64,000 bases of DNA from JAFNAG01 sp963739235 (GTDB lineage Bacteria; Acidobacteriota; UBA6911). Shown piece by piece: positions 45,767-55,600 of the stretch. Numbering within the stretch: position 1 is the stretch's first letter; each line of letters starts with the position of its first letter. Made by a program: the position numbers and the translations under genes. The DNA lies in assembly GCA_963739235.1 (NCBI GenBank), contig CAVTZY010000027.1:186001-250000 (forward strand), given 5' to 3'. The notes under the pieces are model-generated. The model was not told where the DNA came from and ran no database searches. It saw only the letters and a list, made by a program, of their open reading frames with translations.

Positions 45767-46384
45767 TTATCGGCCACTGCTGATGCCAACGGCAAAGCTG
45801 ATCCTGATCACCGAATCGCTGGTGAATTCGTTGAAACCATGTACCCAGTGATAATCAAAGGTAGGACGCAGGAAGATGTTTTCCTTTATATAGATCCGCA
45901 GCCCGGCTTCGGCGTGCAACTGAAAGTGATTGAAGCTGCCGGCAAAGTTGGTGTACCTGCCGGTGTTGTAATCATAGTATTGCGTGCCGCCGTAAAACCG
46001 CATATTTACGCCGCCAAGACCGCCCTGGAATTCAGGAACGATTTTTGTTGAGCCGAGACTCGGCGTCCAGATGCCGTTGAAATCGAAAAAAATCGGCCGG
46101 TACCCCGTGTTGGCGTAGTCTCCCTGCGCAAACCGGAAAGATACTTCTGCGCCGGCGCCGAGATTCGGTTTGATCATCACGCCGCCCCCGATTGTGCCGA
46201 AGACGCCGCCCAATGCGGTTGTCGGCAAGGGATTCCCTGTGCCGAGAAGATCGACCAACTGGTTGGTTGAGCCATCGCGCGCTGTCCCCATGCCGAAGTA
46301 GGCATTAAAGCCCTGTGCATTGGCAAGTGCGGCACAGCAAAGCAACACAGATGCTAATACGATCATGGATCGAAGTATTTTCAA
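45767..46384 (-). CDS. Outer-membrane beta-barrel protein
   Basis: 205 aa from TTG 46384; GGAGAG lies 7 bases upstream, while the longer frame up to 46459 has no ribosome site (ATG 46366 is the alternative). A signal peptide ends at ALANAQGFN. The mature part is an OmpA-like 8-strand barrel with alternating hydrophobic residues and Gly-rich turns, ending SDSVIRISFAVGISSGR. Small porin-like or opacity-type proteins of this sort are common in Acidobacteriota. No partner is indicated. Confidence 0.8.
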   Translation of the reverse strand: MKILRSMIVLASVLLCCAALANAQGFNAYFGMGTARDGSTNQLVDLLGTGNPLPTTALGGVFGTIGGGVMIKPNLGAGAEVSFRFAQGDYANTGYRPIFFDFNGIWTPSLGSTKIVPEFQGGLGGVNMRFYGGTQYYDYNTGRYTNFAGSFNHFQLHAEAGLRIYIKENIFLRPTFDYHWVHGFNEFTSDSVIRISFAVGISSGR

Positions 46385-46598
46385 GGTGTCTCTCTCCTTA
46401 GCAATCACTCCACTTCTATAATGGACCGTGTTCCTGGTTAAGACAACGATTAACCCCATATCAAAAATCGGAATAATCGCATGGGATCACCATAATATTT
46501 CGGAAACGCCTGCCGTCGTGATCTGCCACTCCATTGGATGACAGCAATCTTAATAAAGTTCAGAAAGCCTGTGCATACTGCAGATCACTACAAATAAT
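46385..46598. other. Region around the barrel start and moeA2 end
   Basis: No gene. It carries the upstream region of the barrel gene and the end of the convergently placed moeA operon. Confidence 0.3.
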
Positions 46599-48524
46599 CT
46601 AATCCGTCACGATCCTGCCTGTCTGCTCGATTTCATAGCCGCCCATGGCGAAAGCCTGGTGACTGAACTGCGGTGAGCGGATCACTTCGAGCAGGAGACG
46701 CATCCGTTCATCACCGACGAGGTCCGTGGGGAAGACGAGGTCGTAGCGCTCGCGGGTCAGGGGGATGAAGTCGAGACCGAGAGCTCGGGCCGCAGCCAGC
46801 ACCCCCAATCCGGCATCGGCCCGGCCGGAAGCCACAGCCATGGCTACATTCATATGCGTGTATTCCTCGTTGCGATATCCGAGGATCGCAGCGGGGGCGA
46901 TGCCGGCTTTCTGAAGTTCATAGTCGAGCAAAATGCGTGTGCCGGAACCGGCCTGCCGGTTGACGATTGTAAGATCCGGGCGTGCGAGATCCGCAATCCC
47001 GCGAAATTCCTTCGGATTGCCTTCCTTCAGCATGAATCCTTGCCACCGATGCACCAGCGTGATGAGGGTTACCGGGATGCCCGTCACGTACTGACGAAGG
47101 TAAGACCGGTTGTAGTCGCCTGTCTGCGTGTCCAGAAGATGCGAGCCGGCAAAGTGGGCGATGCCTTTTTCGATCGCGACCAGGCCGCCGATACTGCCGA
47201 CGTTGCTTGAGGAGATGGTGATTTTCCCCGCCGATTTTTCTTTGACCAGGCTCGCAAGCAGATCGATGGTAAGGTCGTGGGACCCGACGGCGAGAATCCT
47301 GTGGTCCAAGCTCTGCGCCGGCGTCAGAAGTTCGACCTGCACTTTCTCTCCCTCGGCAAAGCCGGTGGTTTCCGCAGGAATGCGCAGAATTCCATCTGCA
47401 CGCACGAGCGAAGTCAACATTCCCGCACCAGCCGCGAGAGGCAAAGCTACGGTTCTTCCCCGCACGTTACCTAGGATTACTCTGACATGTTCTTCGAGAC
47501 CGGGCTTGGAGGGAAGTTTACGCCCTATGATGGCCTCGAATAAATTCGGGCGCGGGCGCCAGGCCGCCCTGCATGTGATCCAGCAGGGGCCGGACAAACT
47601 CCCGGAAGGAGATCACTGCCGAAACCGGGTAACCCGGAACGCCCACAACCGGGCGGTCATCTACTGCGGCAAGCAAGGTCGGCTTTCCGGGCATGACCGT
47701 CACTCCGTGGACGAGCAATTCCCCCATCTCTGCCAGCAGCGATGGAGTGAAGTCCTCCGTCCCTGCGGAGGATCCGGCAATGATCAGAATGACCTCATAT
47801 CCGGCCTGCAATCCCGAAGCGATGGATGCTTTGATTTTCGCAGGATCATCGGGGACCGTCATGCCTATAACAGCTTCGGCTCGGCAATCGGCGATCATCG
47901 ATGCCAGTACTTGGCCATTCACTTCGAGGATGGTGCCCGGTGGCAGAGGATCCGGAGCTTCTTCGGGCGACACTATTTCATCGCCGGTCGGGATGATGAG
48001 CACCCTCGGCTTGCGAAAGACTTCCACGGAGAGAATTCCGGCAGCCAGGAGCATGCCCTGGTCATAGGAGCGGATCCGGTGACGCGCCGGGAGCAGGAAC
48101 TCGCCGCTGACGATATCTTCTCCGGTCTTGCGGACATTCTGCCAGGGATATGCGGCCTCCCGAATCTCGAAGCGGCCCTCTGCAAATTCAACTTTTTCGA
48201 TCATCACCACTGCGTCGGCAGCTTCGGGGAGCGGATCGCCGGTGTTGACCTGGATTGCTTCCACACCCGCGCGCAGGAAACTGGATTTTCCGGAAGAGCG
48301 CCGAAGGTCGCAGCTGCGCTGACCGCCATGCCATCCATGGCTGCTGCGTGATAGGCAGGAACGGAACGGATAGCTTTGACGGGGCTCACAAGCACTCGTC
48401 CCAGGGCCTGTCGGACCGGCACGATTTCCGGTTCAATAAGAACATCTTTGAAGCGCGAAAAGAAGATTTCCTTCGCTTCGCCCAGCGGTTTCAGATTGCG
48501 ATAGACCGGTCTTTGACGTTGCAC
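46599..48524 (-). CDS. moeA: MoeA fused to a substrate-binding (PBP-like) domain, frameshifted
   Basis: Reconstructed as about 640 residues from GTG 48524 (GGAGAGGA 8 bases upstream). The MoeA part holds YHAAAMDGMAVSAAATFG, NTGDPLPEAADAVVMIE, IIPTGDEIV, IIAGSSAGTEDFT, VMPGKPTLLA and VPGYPVSAV, the molybdate-insertion fold that joins metal to adenylylated molybdopterin. The C-terminal ~230 residues are a periplasmic-binding-protein fold (SSNVGSIGGLVAIEKG, NRQAGSGTRILLDYEL) known in some MoeA and MoeA-like proteins. Frame changes lie near 48275 and 47548. It ends the tup-moeA series; its GTG overlaps the tail of moeA1. Confidence 0.85.
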
Positions 48525-49775
48525 AGAGGCAGTCCTCTCCTATATCTCTGAATACTTCCACGGTTTCTCCCTTGGCAATGCCTTCGACGTGCATGGGCAC
48601 CACGACAATGCCGTCGGCTTTGACCATCGTGGAGAGCATTCCGGATTTTCCAAAAACCGGGTGTGCGCAATAGCCGCCATCGGCGGCATCCTCCAATCGA
48701 ACCCGGACAAACTCTTCCAAGCCGATGGTGGAATGGATGGAGGTGGTCAGCACCGCTTTCAACCGCCGCCCCAACGGGCCTTTTTTGAGATCATCTCCCT
48801 GCAGGTATTTAAGGAATGGGATCAAAAAAACCTGGGCGACGATCAAGGCCGAGACCGGATGGCCAGGCAAGCCGAAAATGGCCGTCCCCTTCCGGTCGGC
48901 CAGGAGCGTGGGTTTCCCGGGCGGATCGCCACTCCATGAGCAAGAACCTCGGCTTCGGGCAGACCGGCCACAACGTCCAACATCAGGTCGCGCATACCTA
49001 CGGAACTGCCGCCGGAGAGCGCCACAATATCGGCTTGCGCCAGGCCGTCTTCCAAGGCGGCGCGCAATTTCCCGGCGCTATCGGGAACAATGTCAAAACA
49101 GATTGCTTCCCCACCCGCCGCCCGGACAAGCGCAGCAATCGAGTGGGCATTGGCGTCGCGGATCTGCCCGGGTTGCGGCGTGCGCTCGATCGCGATGACC
49201 TCGTCACCGGTAGAGAAAATCGCCACCCGGGGCCGGCGATAGACCATAACATCCTTGATTCCGAGGGCCGCGAACAAACCGATCTCGTAAGGACGCAAAG
49301 ACCTGCCGACAGAAACCACCATCTCGCGCGTTCTGACATCCTCGCCTTTTGCCACAACATTCGTCCTGGCTGCCGAGGGGCGCATGATCTCCACACGGTC
49401 TTCGCCAACCTGATTGGTGTATTCCACCATGACGACTGCGTCCGCGCCGTCGGGCAGGAAACCGCCCGTGGGAATTTGCGCCGCCTGCCCGCGATCGAAT
49501 ACCGAAATCAGGCATGGCTCCCATCTCGACGGCGCCAGCGACTTCGAGCAGAGCAGGGGTCGAGTCCGAGACGCCGAATGTATCTTCCGCGCACACCGCG
49601 TATCCGTCAACGGTCGAACGGGCTCTTTCGGGCAGGTCTTCCGGCGCGATCACATCCTCCGCCAGAGACCGATGCCAGGAGAAGTCCAGCGCCACGCGCT
49701 CGGATGCCGGCCTTGGAACCGGCTCAGCAGTTCGATGAACTGGTCCGTGGTAATCACATGCAGAAACTCAGTCAA
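48433..49775 (-). CDS. moeA: MoeA molybdopterin molybdotransferase, frameshifted
   Basis: Starts at TTG 49775, with GGAGG 5 bases upstream. Pieces in order: FLHVITTDQFIELL, then ALDFSWHRSLAEDV and RSTVDGYAVCAEDTFG, then IPTGGFLPDGADAVVMVEYT, IFSTGDEVIAIE, VALSGGSSVGMRDL, then GLPGHPVSALIVA and GIVVVPMHVEGIAKGETVEV. All domain landmarks of MoeA are present at ~420 residues. Frame changes near 49700, 49505 and 48915. It lies directly after tupC. Two different moeA genes side by side occur in organisms that load both Mo and W, and one may serve tungsten; which does what cannot be read. Confidence 0.85.
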
Positions 49776-49792
49776 GGCATCCTCCGTTATGC

Positions 49793-49889
49793 TTAGGCTG
49801 TAGCATGTAGGCTGTAGGCTGTTAACTCTAGTTCTATTGATTTTCTCCAAATGCCTAACAGCCTTCGGCCTAACAGGCTACAGCCCTCA
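49793..49889. repeat. TAGGCTGT/ACAGCC inverted repeat words (family F)
   Basis: GTAGGCTGTAGGCTGTTA at the left pairs with TAACAGCC and CTAACAGGCTACAGCC at the right. It lies between tupC and moeA1 and matches the words at 18873-18910. Confidence 0.6.
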
Positions 49890-50566
49890 TTTCATGTCTT
49901 TCGTGGTTTCCGGCGGTACCATCTTCCCCCCTCCAGGCAATAATCCGATGGCAGAGTGAGGAGACGAATTTCAAATCGTGCGTGGCCATAAGGATCGTCA
50001 CCGCTCGGCTTTGATTGGCTTGCCTCAACATATCGAATAGCAGCGGCAGGAACGAGTCATCAAGGAAACTCGTGGGTTCGTCCAGAAGGAGAATGGGCGT
50101 TTCCAGTACCAAACCCCGAGCCAGGACCACACGTTGCGCTTCCCCTCCGGATAGCTTGCCGCCTGCTTTCGGCCAGGCTCGACAGCCCCAATTCTTCCAG
50201 CACGGCCCCGACACGGGCTTTGATCTCCTTCGCCGGAAGGCCCAAGGCCCAAAGTCCATACGAGACATTGCCCCAGACGGTGGTCGTGAAAAGAATCGGC
50301 TTTTGATGGATCAGCGTCACCTGACGGCGCAGGCGCGAGCCTGCTCCCGCCCGGAATGGCTTCGACTCCACGCAAGCGCACGCTCCCGGAGTCGGCGACA
50401 GCAGCAGAGCGAGGATGGCGAGCAGCGTAGTCTTGCCCGAACCATTAGGACCGGACAGCGCACAGATTTCTCCCTGCGGGATTTCGAGCTGAGGGATGTC
50501 CAGCACGGTCTTCCCATCGTAGGCGTGAACCAGGGAGCGGATGTCATAGGCCGGCGCAGGTTTCAT
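49870..50566 (-). CDS. tupC: Tungstate/molybdate ABC transporter ATPase, frameshifted
   Basis: About 230 residues from ATG 50566, overlapping the tupB stop by ATGA. Walker A GPNGSGKTTLL, Q-loop LIHQKPILF, signature KLSGGEAQRVVLARG, Walker B PILLLDEPTSFLDD and the switch His in MATHDLKF are all present. One or two frame changes near 50165 separate the Q-loop half from the signature half. It energises the TupB channel. Confidence 0.85.
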
Positions 50567-51234
50567 GATTTCCACTCCCCAGCAGACGCAAGGCGAGGTT
50601 GACAGCGAAAGGCCACGCACAGCAGGATCATCCCCAGGGCGAGACCGAAGGCAAATTCGCCTTTGCTGGTTTGAAGCGCGACGGCAGTCGTGATCGTCCG
50701 CGTATATCCCAGAATATTCCCGCCCAGGAGCAGCGATATGCCGACTTCGCCGATGACGCGACCGAATGCAGTGATGCAGGCAACCATGAGTGCTGCCCGC
50801 GCTTCGGCTGCCACGAGTCAGCGCGGCGCGAAAATTGCCGGCTCCCAAGGTCATGGCGGTCTCGCGCACGACGGTTGGATCAAGGAAACGGCACTGCAGG
50901 ACAAGGCCGCTATCAGGGGAAGGATCAGCACGGTCTGGCCGAGAATGATAGCCGTCGGTGAAAACAGGAGACGAAGATTCCCGAGGGGGCCCTGGCTGAA
51001 GATCAGGGTATAGACAAACAGTCCGACCACAACGGTGGGCATGGCCAGCAAGGTATTGAGGATATCTTCAATAATGCGCTTGAATCGCATCCTGGAGGAT
51101 GCGAGCGCAATGCCTGCAGGAATGCCGATCGCCGCGGCCAATAGCGTGCTGCTCAGGGAAAAACGCAGCGAAGCAGCGCAACCGTCAGTCATTTCCCGAT
51201 CCCCTGAAAGGATCAGGCTGATGGCTTCATTCAT
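50563..51234 (-). CDS. tupB: Tungstate/molybdate ABC transporter permease, frameshifted
   Basis: About 225 residues from ATG 51234 (MNEAISLILSGDREM). Membrane segments include SLSSTLLAAAIGIPAGIAL, LLAMPTVVVGLFVYTLIF and LILPLIAAL; the EAA loop that contacts the ATPase reads RETAMTLGAGNFRAAL, in a second frame, and IGEVGISLLLGGNILGYTR closes the channel in the third. Frame changes near 50870 and 50818. It starts 18 bases after tupA and overlaps tupC. Confidence 0.82.
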
Positions 51235-51251
51235 TGCATTGCCGAGATCGC

Positions 51252-52084
51252 TCAACGAATCACTTCCCGGAGCTGCACGGTCGGAGTAAACAATCTGTTG
51301 CCGCCCACACTGTACCGGCCGATGAGTGTCTGCCCGTCCGGAGTACAGAGCCATTCGATCAACCGGCGCGCAAGGCCGGACTTGACCGCGGGAAAGCGGG
51401 CAGGGATTAACCTGGATTGCAGAATAATAATTGAGCAGGTCCGGATCCCCTTCCACAATAACCTGAAGTTTCAGCTGGGTCTTGCGCGTCAAGATAGGTG
51501 GCCCGGTCACAAAGCGTATAGCCCTGCTTTTCATTGCCATGGTCAGCACTGCGCCCATGCCTTGCCCGATTTCAAGATACCAGACGCCGCCGGCTTTGAT
51601 TCCAGCCTTTTGCCAGAGGGACTTTTCCTTGACGTGGGTTCCGGATTCGTCACCGCGCGAGATAAATATCGAACCGGTCATTTGAATATTCGAGAACGCC
51701 CGGGCGGCATCTTTCATGCCGCGAAATCCGCGCAGGATCCGCTGGCGGTCCCAGGATGACGAAGTCATTGACCATGAACGTCCTGCGTTCGATCCCGAAT
51801 CCGTCATCCACGAACTTCTTTTCTCCTTGCGGATCGTGAACGATTACCAGGTCAACATCGCCATTGGAGGCCAGCCTCAGTGCCTGCCCCGTTCCAACTG
51901 CGATGACGTCTACCCTGCAATTGCACAGCTTTTCGAAAGGCCCCAGAAGGTAGGCCAGGAGTCCGGAATCCTGCACAGATGTGGTCGTGGCCAGGCGCAG
52001 CCTTGCCTGCGCACGGGCCTGAATGGCCGTGCCCATCAGGCCCAGAACAACGATCGGCACATAAAGGATCTTCCTCAAAATCAA
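51252..52084 (-). CDS. tupA: Tungstate-binding protein TupA, frameshifted
   Basis: About 275 residues; signal peptide to QARAQARL, then the oxyanion-site start LATTTSVQDSGLL, characteristic of TupA (the TTTS..DSGL segment binds tungstate). GTGQALRLASNGDVDLVIVH, SRGDESGTHVKE and LLNYYSAIQVNP follow, and RLIEWLCTPDGQTLIG ends it. Frame changes near 51748 and 51407. Its place at the head of the tupABC-moeA-moeA run supports Mo/W uptake feeding cofactor insertion. TupA rather than ModA is judged from the TTTS motif; W versus Mo preference is inferred. Confidence 0.85.
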
Positions 52085-52126
52085 CCCCCGATTCGAAAAC
52101 TCAAATACGACTGCGAAAAGACCTTA

Positions 52127-52176
52127 ACGCAGAGGTCACAGGGAATAAAACACCTTTCTTTGCGCCCTCTGCGTTG
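52127..52176. repeat. AACGCAGAGG...CCTCTGCGTT hairpin (family B)
   Basis: 10-bp perfect arms (52127-52136 and 52167-52176) around a 30-base interior. Unlike other family B copies it lies upstream of a gene (tupA) rather than behind a stop. Confidence 0.65.
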
Positions 52177-53041
52177 GTCTCTTGCTTTTCTCCCCTGCAA
52201 TCCGGAGATGTGCCTTCATGGTGGTGCGATTATCCGAGGTTCCACCTGTCCGGTCAAGGCAACGAACAGCCACGATCGCCATATTCGCCAGTCGCAACCG
52301 AGGAGGCAAATCAATATCTTGCAGGGCGTGGCAGAACACCTGCTTTAAACAGCCGGGGCTTTGAGGCGAATGGGGAGCGATTATGCCAGATTGCAGGCTC
52401 GGACGGGCGGGCTCAGAGGCCTCTTGCGGTAGCCTGTGCTCATGTATCACGGTCTGATCGGAAGAAAATGTCGGTCGGTTTCTGGGAATCCAGCCGCTGC
52501 TCTTTTTGCCATGTTTTCATTCAAATTGTTTATTTAGAATAATTTACATCTTAAGACGAAAATTCCGTGATTAGAGAAATTTAATAATCTACTCAACAAT
52601 CGACATCCGAGGGTTGTCAAATCGGTTTTTCTATAGGATGATTTTAGAGTACCGGGCCAAGGGTCCGGTGCAGGGTATCGTTCAGAGGTTGGAAAATCGG
52701 TTAAGGTTGTTCAGGAAGTCATATGTTGGCAAAGGTGGCGCAAGCACTCGGATCAATTCAAGCAACCCACGGGTTGTCCTGGTGCCGCTCTGCCTCAAAC
52801 CACCCGGCCGATATTATCTTCAGCATGAAGTGCCCACGCGTGTGGCCTGGTGGTAATCTAGTTTCAGCCCGGAAGGGCGCGCTGACTCCCATTGGACACT
52901 CGCCGGCTCCGCCAGGTCCTCTTCAATTAAAGCGCGCGTCCCGAAAGTCTCAGGAAAACACGTAGTCGCGTTTAACAGCTGCGCATGTCCGCAGGTACGT
53001 CTGCCTACCAGTGCGGAACGTGTTTAGGCATGGAAGGAACT
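52177..53041. other. Long divergent intergenic region tupA / lytic transglycosylase
   Basis: 865 bases. Open frames here (for example at 52614-52856) lack ribosome sites and protein-like composition. No known riboswitch was recognised. The AT-rich stretch 52510-52640 may hold promoters. Confidence 0.4.
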
Positions 53042-54112
53042 ATGACGGATTCTGACAAAGATTTGAAACTATTACCGTTGCGCGGATTACGTAGGAAGCG
53101 CAACGGGTGTCGGGAGAGGCGTTTTGGCCTGAGAAGAGCCAGCGACTTACGGCATAGGGAGTCTTTCATCGCAAAGTTGCGAGCGGGATCGGATCGAGAC
53201 CGGAGCACGGTCCTTTCATTTGATAAGGCTCCGTGGCTCAGGAGTTCCCGGCAACATCTCCGCGTAGCCGCCGGCATCCTTCTGTGCATGCTCGCGATGA
53301 TCGCATCCTTTGCCGGTTGGGGAAACAGGGGCCTCCATGCCGGAGCCGGCAGTTCCGTCGCAAACCAGCCAGAGACGCGATTGGCGACAAGCGGAGAGGG
53401 ATATCAGGAAATAGGCCAATGGATCAACACGCTGTTTAACCGCCGCGTGGAAGCGCAAAACCTTGTATTGCCTGAGGTTAATGAGGACTTTGTCACGTCG
53501 CAGATTAATTCTGTGATGCACGAGTTCGGCGCCGAGGAATACAGCGTCCCATCCGAGTTTGTGCTCGAAGTAAACCGGTTTATTCGACAATATCAGGAGC
53601 GGGATCGCGATCTGATTGTGCGCGCACTGGTGGATGAGCGACAAAACATGGATCATGTGCGCGAGATTCTGCGGCACGATCAGATGCCGGAGGATTTTGC
53701 CTATATGGCTTTGGTCGAGAGCGGCTTGATCCGGGCGTCAGCCAGCCAGGAGGGTGCGGTAGGATTCTGGCAATTCACGGAAGTGACCGCCCGCGAATAT
53801 GGCATGAAAGTGGAGCAAGGGGTGGACGAGCGTCTTGATCTGACGAAATCCACCCAGGCAGCGAGTCGTTACCTCCGGGACTTGATCCTGGATTTCGGGT
53901 CGGGCAGCTCGGTTATGCTGGCGATGGCCGCATACAACAGCGGCCGGGAAGCAGTGCATCGGGCCGTGAGGAATGTAAAGGACCCAATCAAGCAGCGTAA
54001 CTTCTGGTACCTCTATCGCACCCGTGCTCTGCCGGCCGAAACCCGTGAGTACGTCCCTAAAGTATTTGCAGCCATCATCGTCGGACGCAATCCCCGGCAA
54101 TTCGGGTTTTAA
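53042..54112 (+). CDS. Membrane-anchored lytic transglycosylase
   Basis: 356 aa from ATG 53042 (GGAAGG just upstream; earlier ATGs lack spacing). A basic cytoplasmic head of 70 residues precedes one membrane segment (residues ~73-93). The SLT domain (~200-350) shows the catalytic Glu in YMALVESGL, then GAVGFWQFTEVTAREYGM, and MAAYNSGREAVHRAV. It cleaves peptidoglycan between MurNAc and GlcNAc. LysM repeats are missing. The unusually long Arg-rich cytoplasmic head may contact DNA or a partner. The hpnH gene follows. Confidence 0.9.
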   Translation: MTDSDKDLKLLPLRGLRRKRNGCRERRFGLRRASDLRHRESFIAKLRAGSDRDRSTVLSFDKAPWLRSSRQHLRVAAGILLCMLAMIASFAGWGNRGLHAGAGSSVANQPETRLATSGEGYQEIGQWINTLFNRRVEAQNLVLPEVNEDFVTSQINSVMHEFGAEEYSVPSEFVLEVNRFIRQYQERDRDLIVRALVDERQNMDHVREILRHDQMPEDFAYMALVESGLIRASASQEGAVGFWQFTEVTAREYGMKVEQGVDERLDLTKSTQAASRYLRDLILDFGSGSSVMLAMAAYNSGREAVHRAVRNVKDPIKQRNFWYLYRTRALPAETREYVPKVFAAIIVGRNPRQFGF

Positions 54113-54228
54113 GAGCCTGACGAATCATCTTGAATGAACTTTCTCTGATCCTGCCGCATCCTCTGCGTTGTTGCTTTCGGAGGTAATTCTATTGGGGTCC
54201 TTGCGGTGTTTGTGGTTATATTTAGTCT

Positions 54229-55350
54229 ATGGGTGTGCCGATTTCGCAGATGTGGACGGTGGCAACTTACGTGCTCAGGCAGAGGATGGCCGGCAAAGAG
54301 CGCTATCCCCTGGTCTTGATGCTGGAGCCCCTGTTCCGCTGCAACCTGGCCTGTGCCGGATGCGGAAAGATACAATACCCCTCTGAGATCCTGAGGCGCC
54401 AGCTGACCCCTGAGGAATGCTTCAAGGCGGTAGCAGAATGCGATGCCCCGATGGTGAGCATTCCCGGCGGCGAACCCCTGCTGCACCCGCAGATTGCGGA
54501 AATCGTCGAGGGCCTGATCCGACGCAGGAAATACGTCTATCTCTGTACCAACGCGCTGCTCCTCAAAAAGAAGATTCATCTTTTCCGCCCCGATAAATAT
54601 CTAACCATCAATGTGCATGTAGACGGCCAGGAAAAGTTTCACGACCTGTCGGTCTGCCACGAGGGCGGGTATAAAATTGCCGCCGAGGCCATTCTGGAAG
54701 CCATTAAGCTCGGATTCCGGGTGACGACGAATACCACGCTCTTTGATAACGCCAACCCGGCGAGCGTGCGGGCGTTCTTCGATGAGATGATGGACCTCGG
54801 AGTCGAGGGCATGACAATCTCCCCTGGATATAGCTACGTCAAGGCCCCCGATCAGGAGCACTTCCTGGGCAAAAAGGCGACGCGCAAGCTGTTCCACATG
54901 ACCCTGAGCAACCGGAAAAAGCGCTGGCGCTTCAATCAGAGCCCGCTGTTTCTCGAATTCCTGATGGGGTTGCGCGATTACGCCTGCACCCCATGGGGCA
55001 TGCCGACTTATAATTTGTTCGGCTGGCAAAAACCCTGCTACCTGCTGCAGGACGGGTATGTTAAGACCTTTGCCGAACTGATCGAGCAGACCGAATGGCA
55101 GAAGTATGGTCCCGACTCCGGCAATCCGCAGTGTGCCAACTGCATGGTGCATTGCGGCTACGAAGCCAGCGCCGTCAACGACACATTTGGCTCGCTCAAG
55201 GGACTTTGGGCAACCGCGCGCGCATCTTTCTTTTCCGGCGGCTATCAGAATCGAAGCGTTGCCCTTGCCCTTAGCAATGAGGAATCCCGGAACTCCGGGG
55301 AAGGGCCGCTCGAGGCGGAACCTCCGGCTAATGAAGCGGCCCGCGGTTGA
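54229..55350 (+). CDS. hpnH: HpnH, adenosylhopane-forming radical-SAM protein
   Basis: 373 aa. Near-textbook HpnH: VPISQMWTVATYVLRQRMAG, then C38..C42..C45 in CNLACAGC, followed by GKIQYPSEIL, APMVSIPGGEPLLHP, TTNTTLFDNANP and SPGYSYVKAPDQEHFLGKKA, and at the end CANCMVHCGYEASAV (additional cluster cysteines). HpnH adds the 5'-deoxyadenosyl radical to diploptene, making adenosylhopane, the first step of extended hopanoids. No squalene-hopene cyclase or other hpn gene lies in this window. The start lacks a clear ribosome site. The tail (after RSVALALSN) is variable. Confidence 0.95.
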   Translation: MGVPISQMWTVATYVLRQRMAGKERYPLVLMLEPLFRCNLACAGCGKIQYPSEILRRQLTPEECFKAVAECDAPMVSIPGGEPLLHPQIAEIVEGLIRRRKYVYLCTNALLLKKKIHLFRPDKYLTINVHVDGQEKFHDLSVCHEGGYKIAAEAILEAIKLGFRVTTNTTLFDNANPASVRAFFDEMMDLGVEGMTISPGYSYVKAPDQEHFLGKKATRKLFHMTLSNRKKRWRFNQSPLFLEFLMGLRDYACTPWGMPTYNLFGWQKPCYLLQDGYVKTFAELIEQTEWQKYGPDSGNPQCANCMVHCGYEASAVNDTFGSLKGLWATARASFFSGGYQNRSVALALSNEESRNSGEGPLEAEPPANEAARG

Positions 55351-55358
55351 GAAGCTGT

Positions 55359-55465
55359 CCAACGGTTGATATGCGAGGCGTAATGAGGCCCCAAGGGCCG
55401 GGATTGGGATGGCTCGCAATAGAGCGCCGAAGGCGCGGCACTCTTTTGTGAAAATCAACCGTTGG
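55359..55465. repeat. 107-bp inverted-repeat unit
   Basis: CCAACGGTTGAT (55359-55370) and ATCAACCGTTGG (55454-55465) are exact inverted copies; the interior has GCGCCGAAGGCGC. It lies behind the hpnH stop and resembles a short palindromic repeat. Confidence 0.55.
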
Positions 55466-55600
55466 CAGGCCTCTTGAGGCTGGGGAAAACCAGCAACTGC
55501 ACAACACGTAAAAGCCCCGCAGCCAGGTATTGTTTTTTGGGTTGTTGCCTTGAGCCGCTGTGTGGCATAGATGATGCCTCGACACGATCTGGAGTGAGCC

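Noticed and set aside
52614..52856. Possible small gene in the tupA-transglycosylase gap
   Set aside because: Basic, low-information translation and no ribosome site or protein-like pattern.
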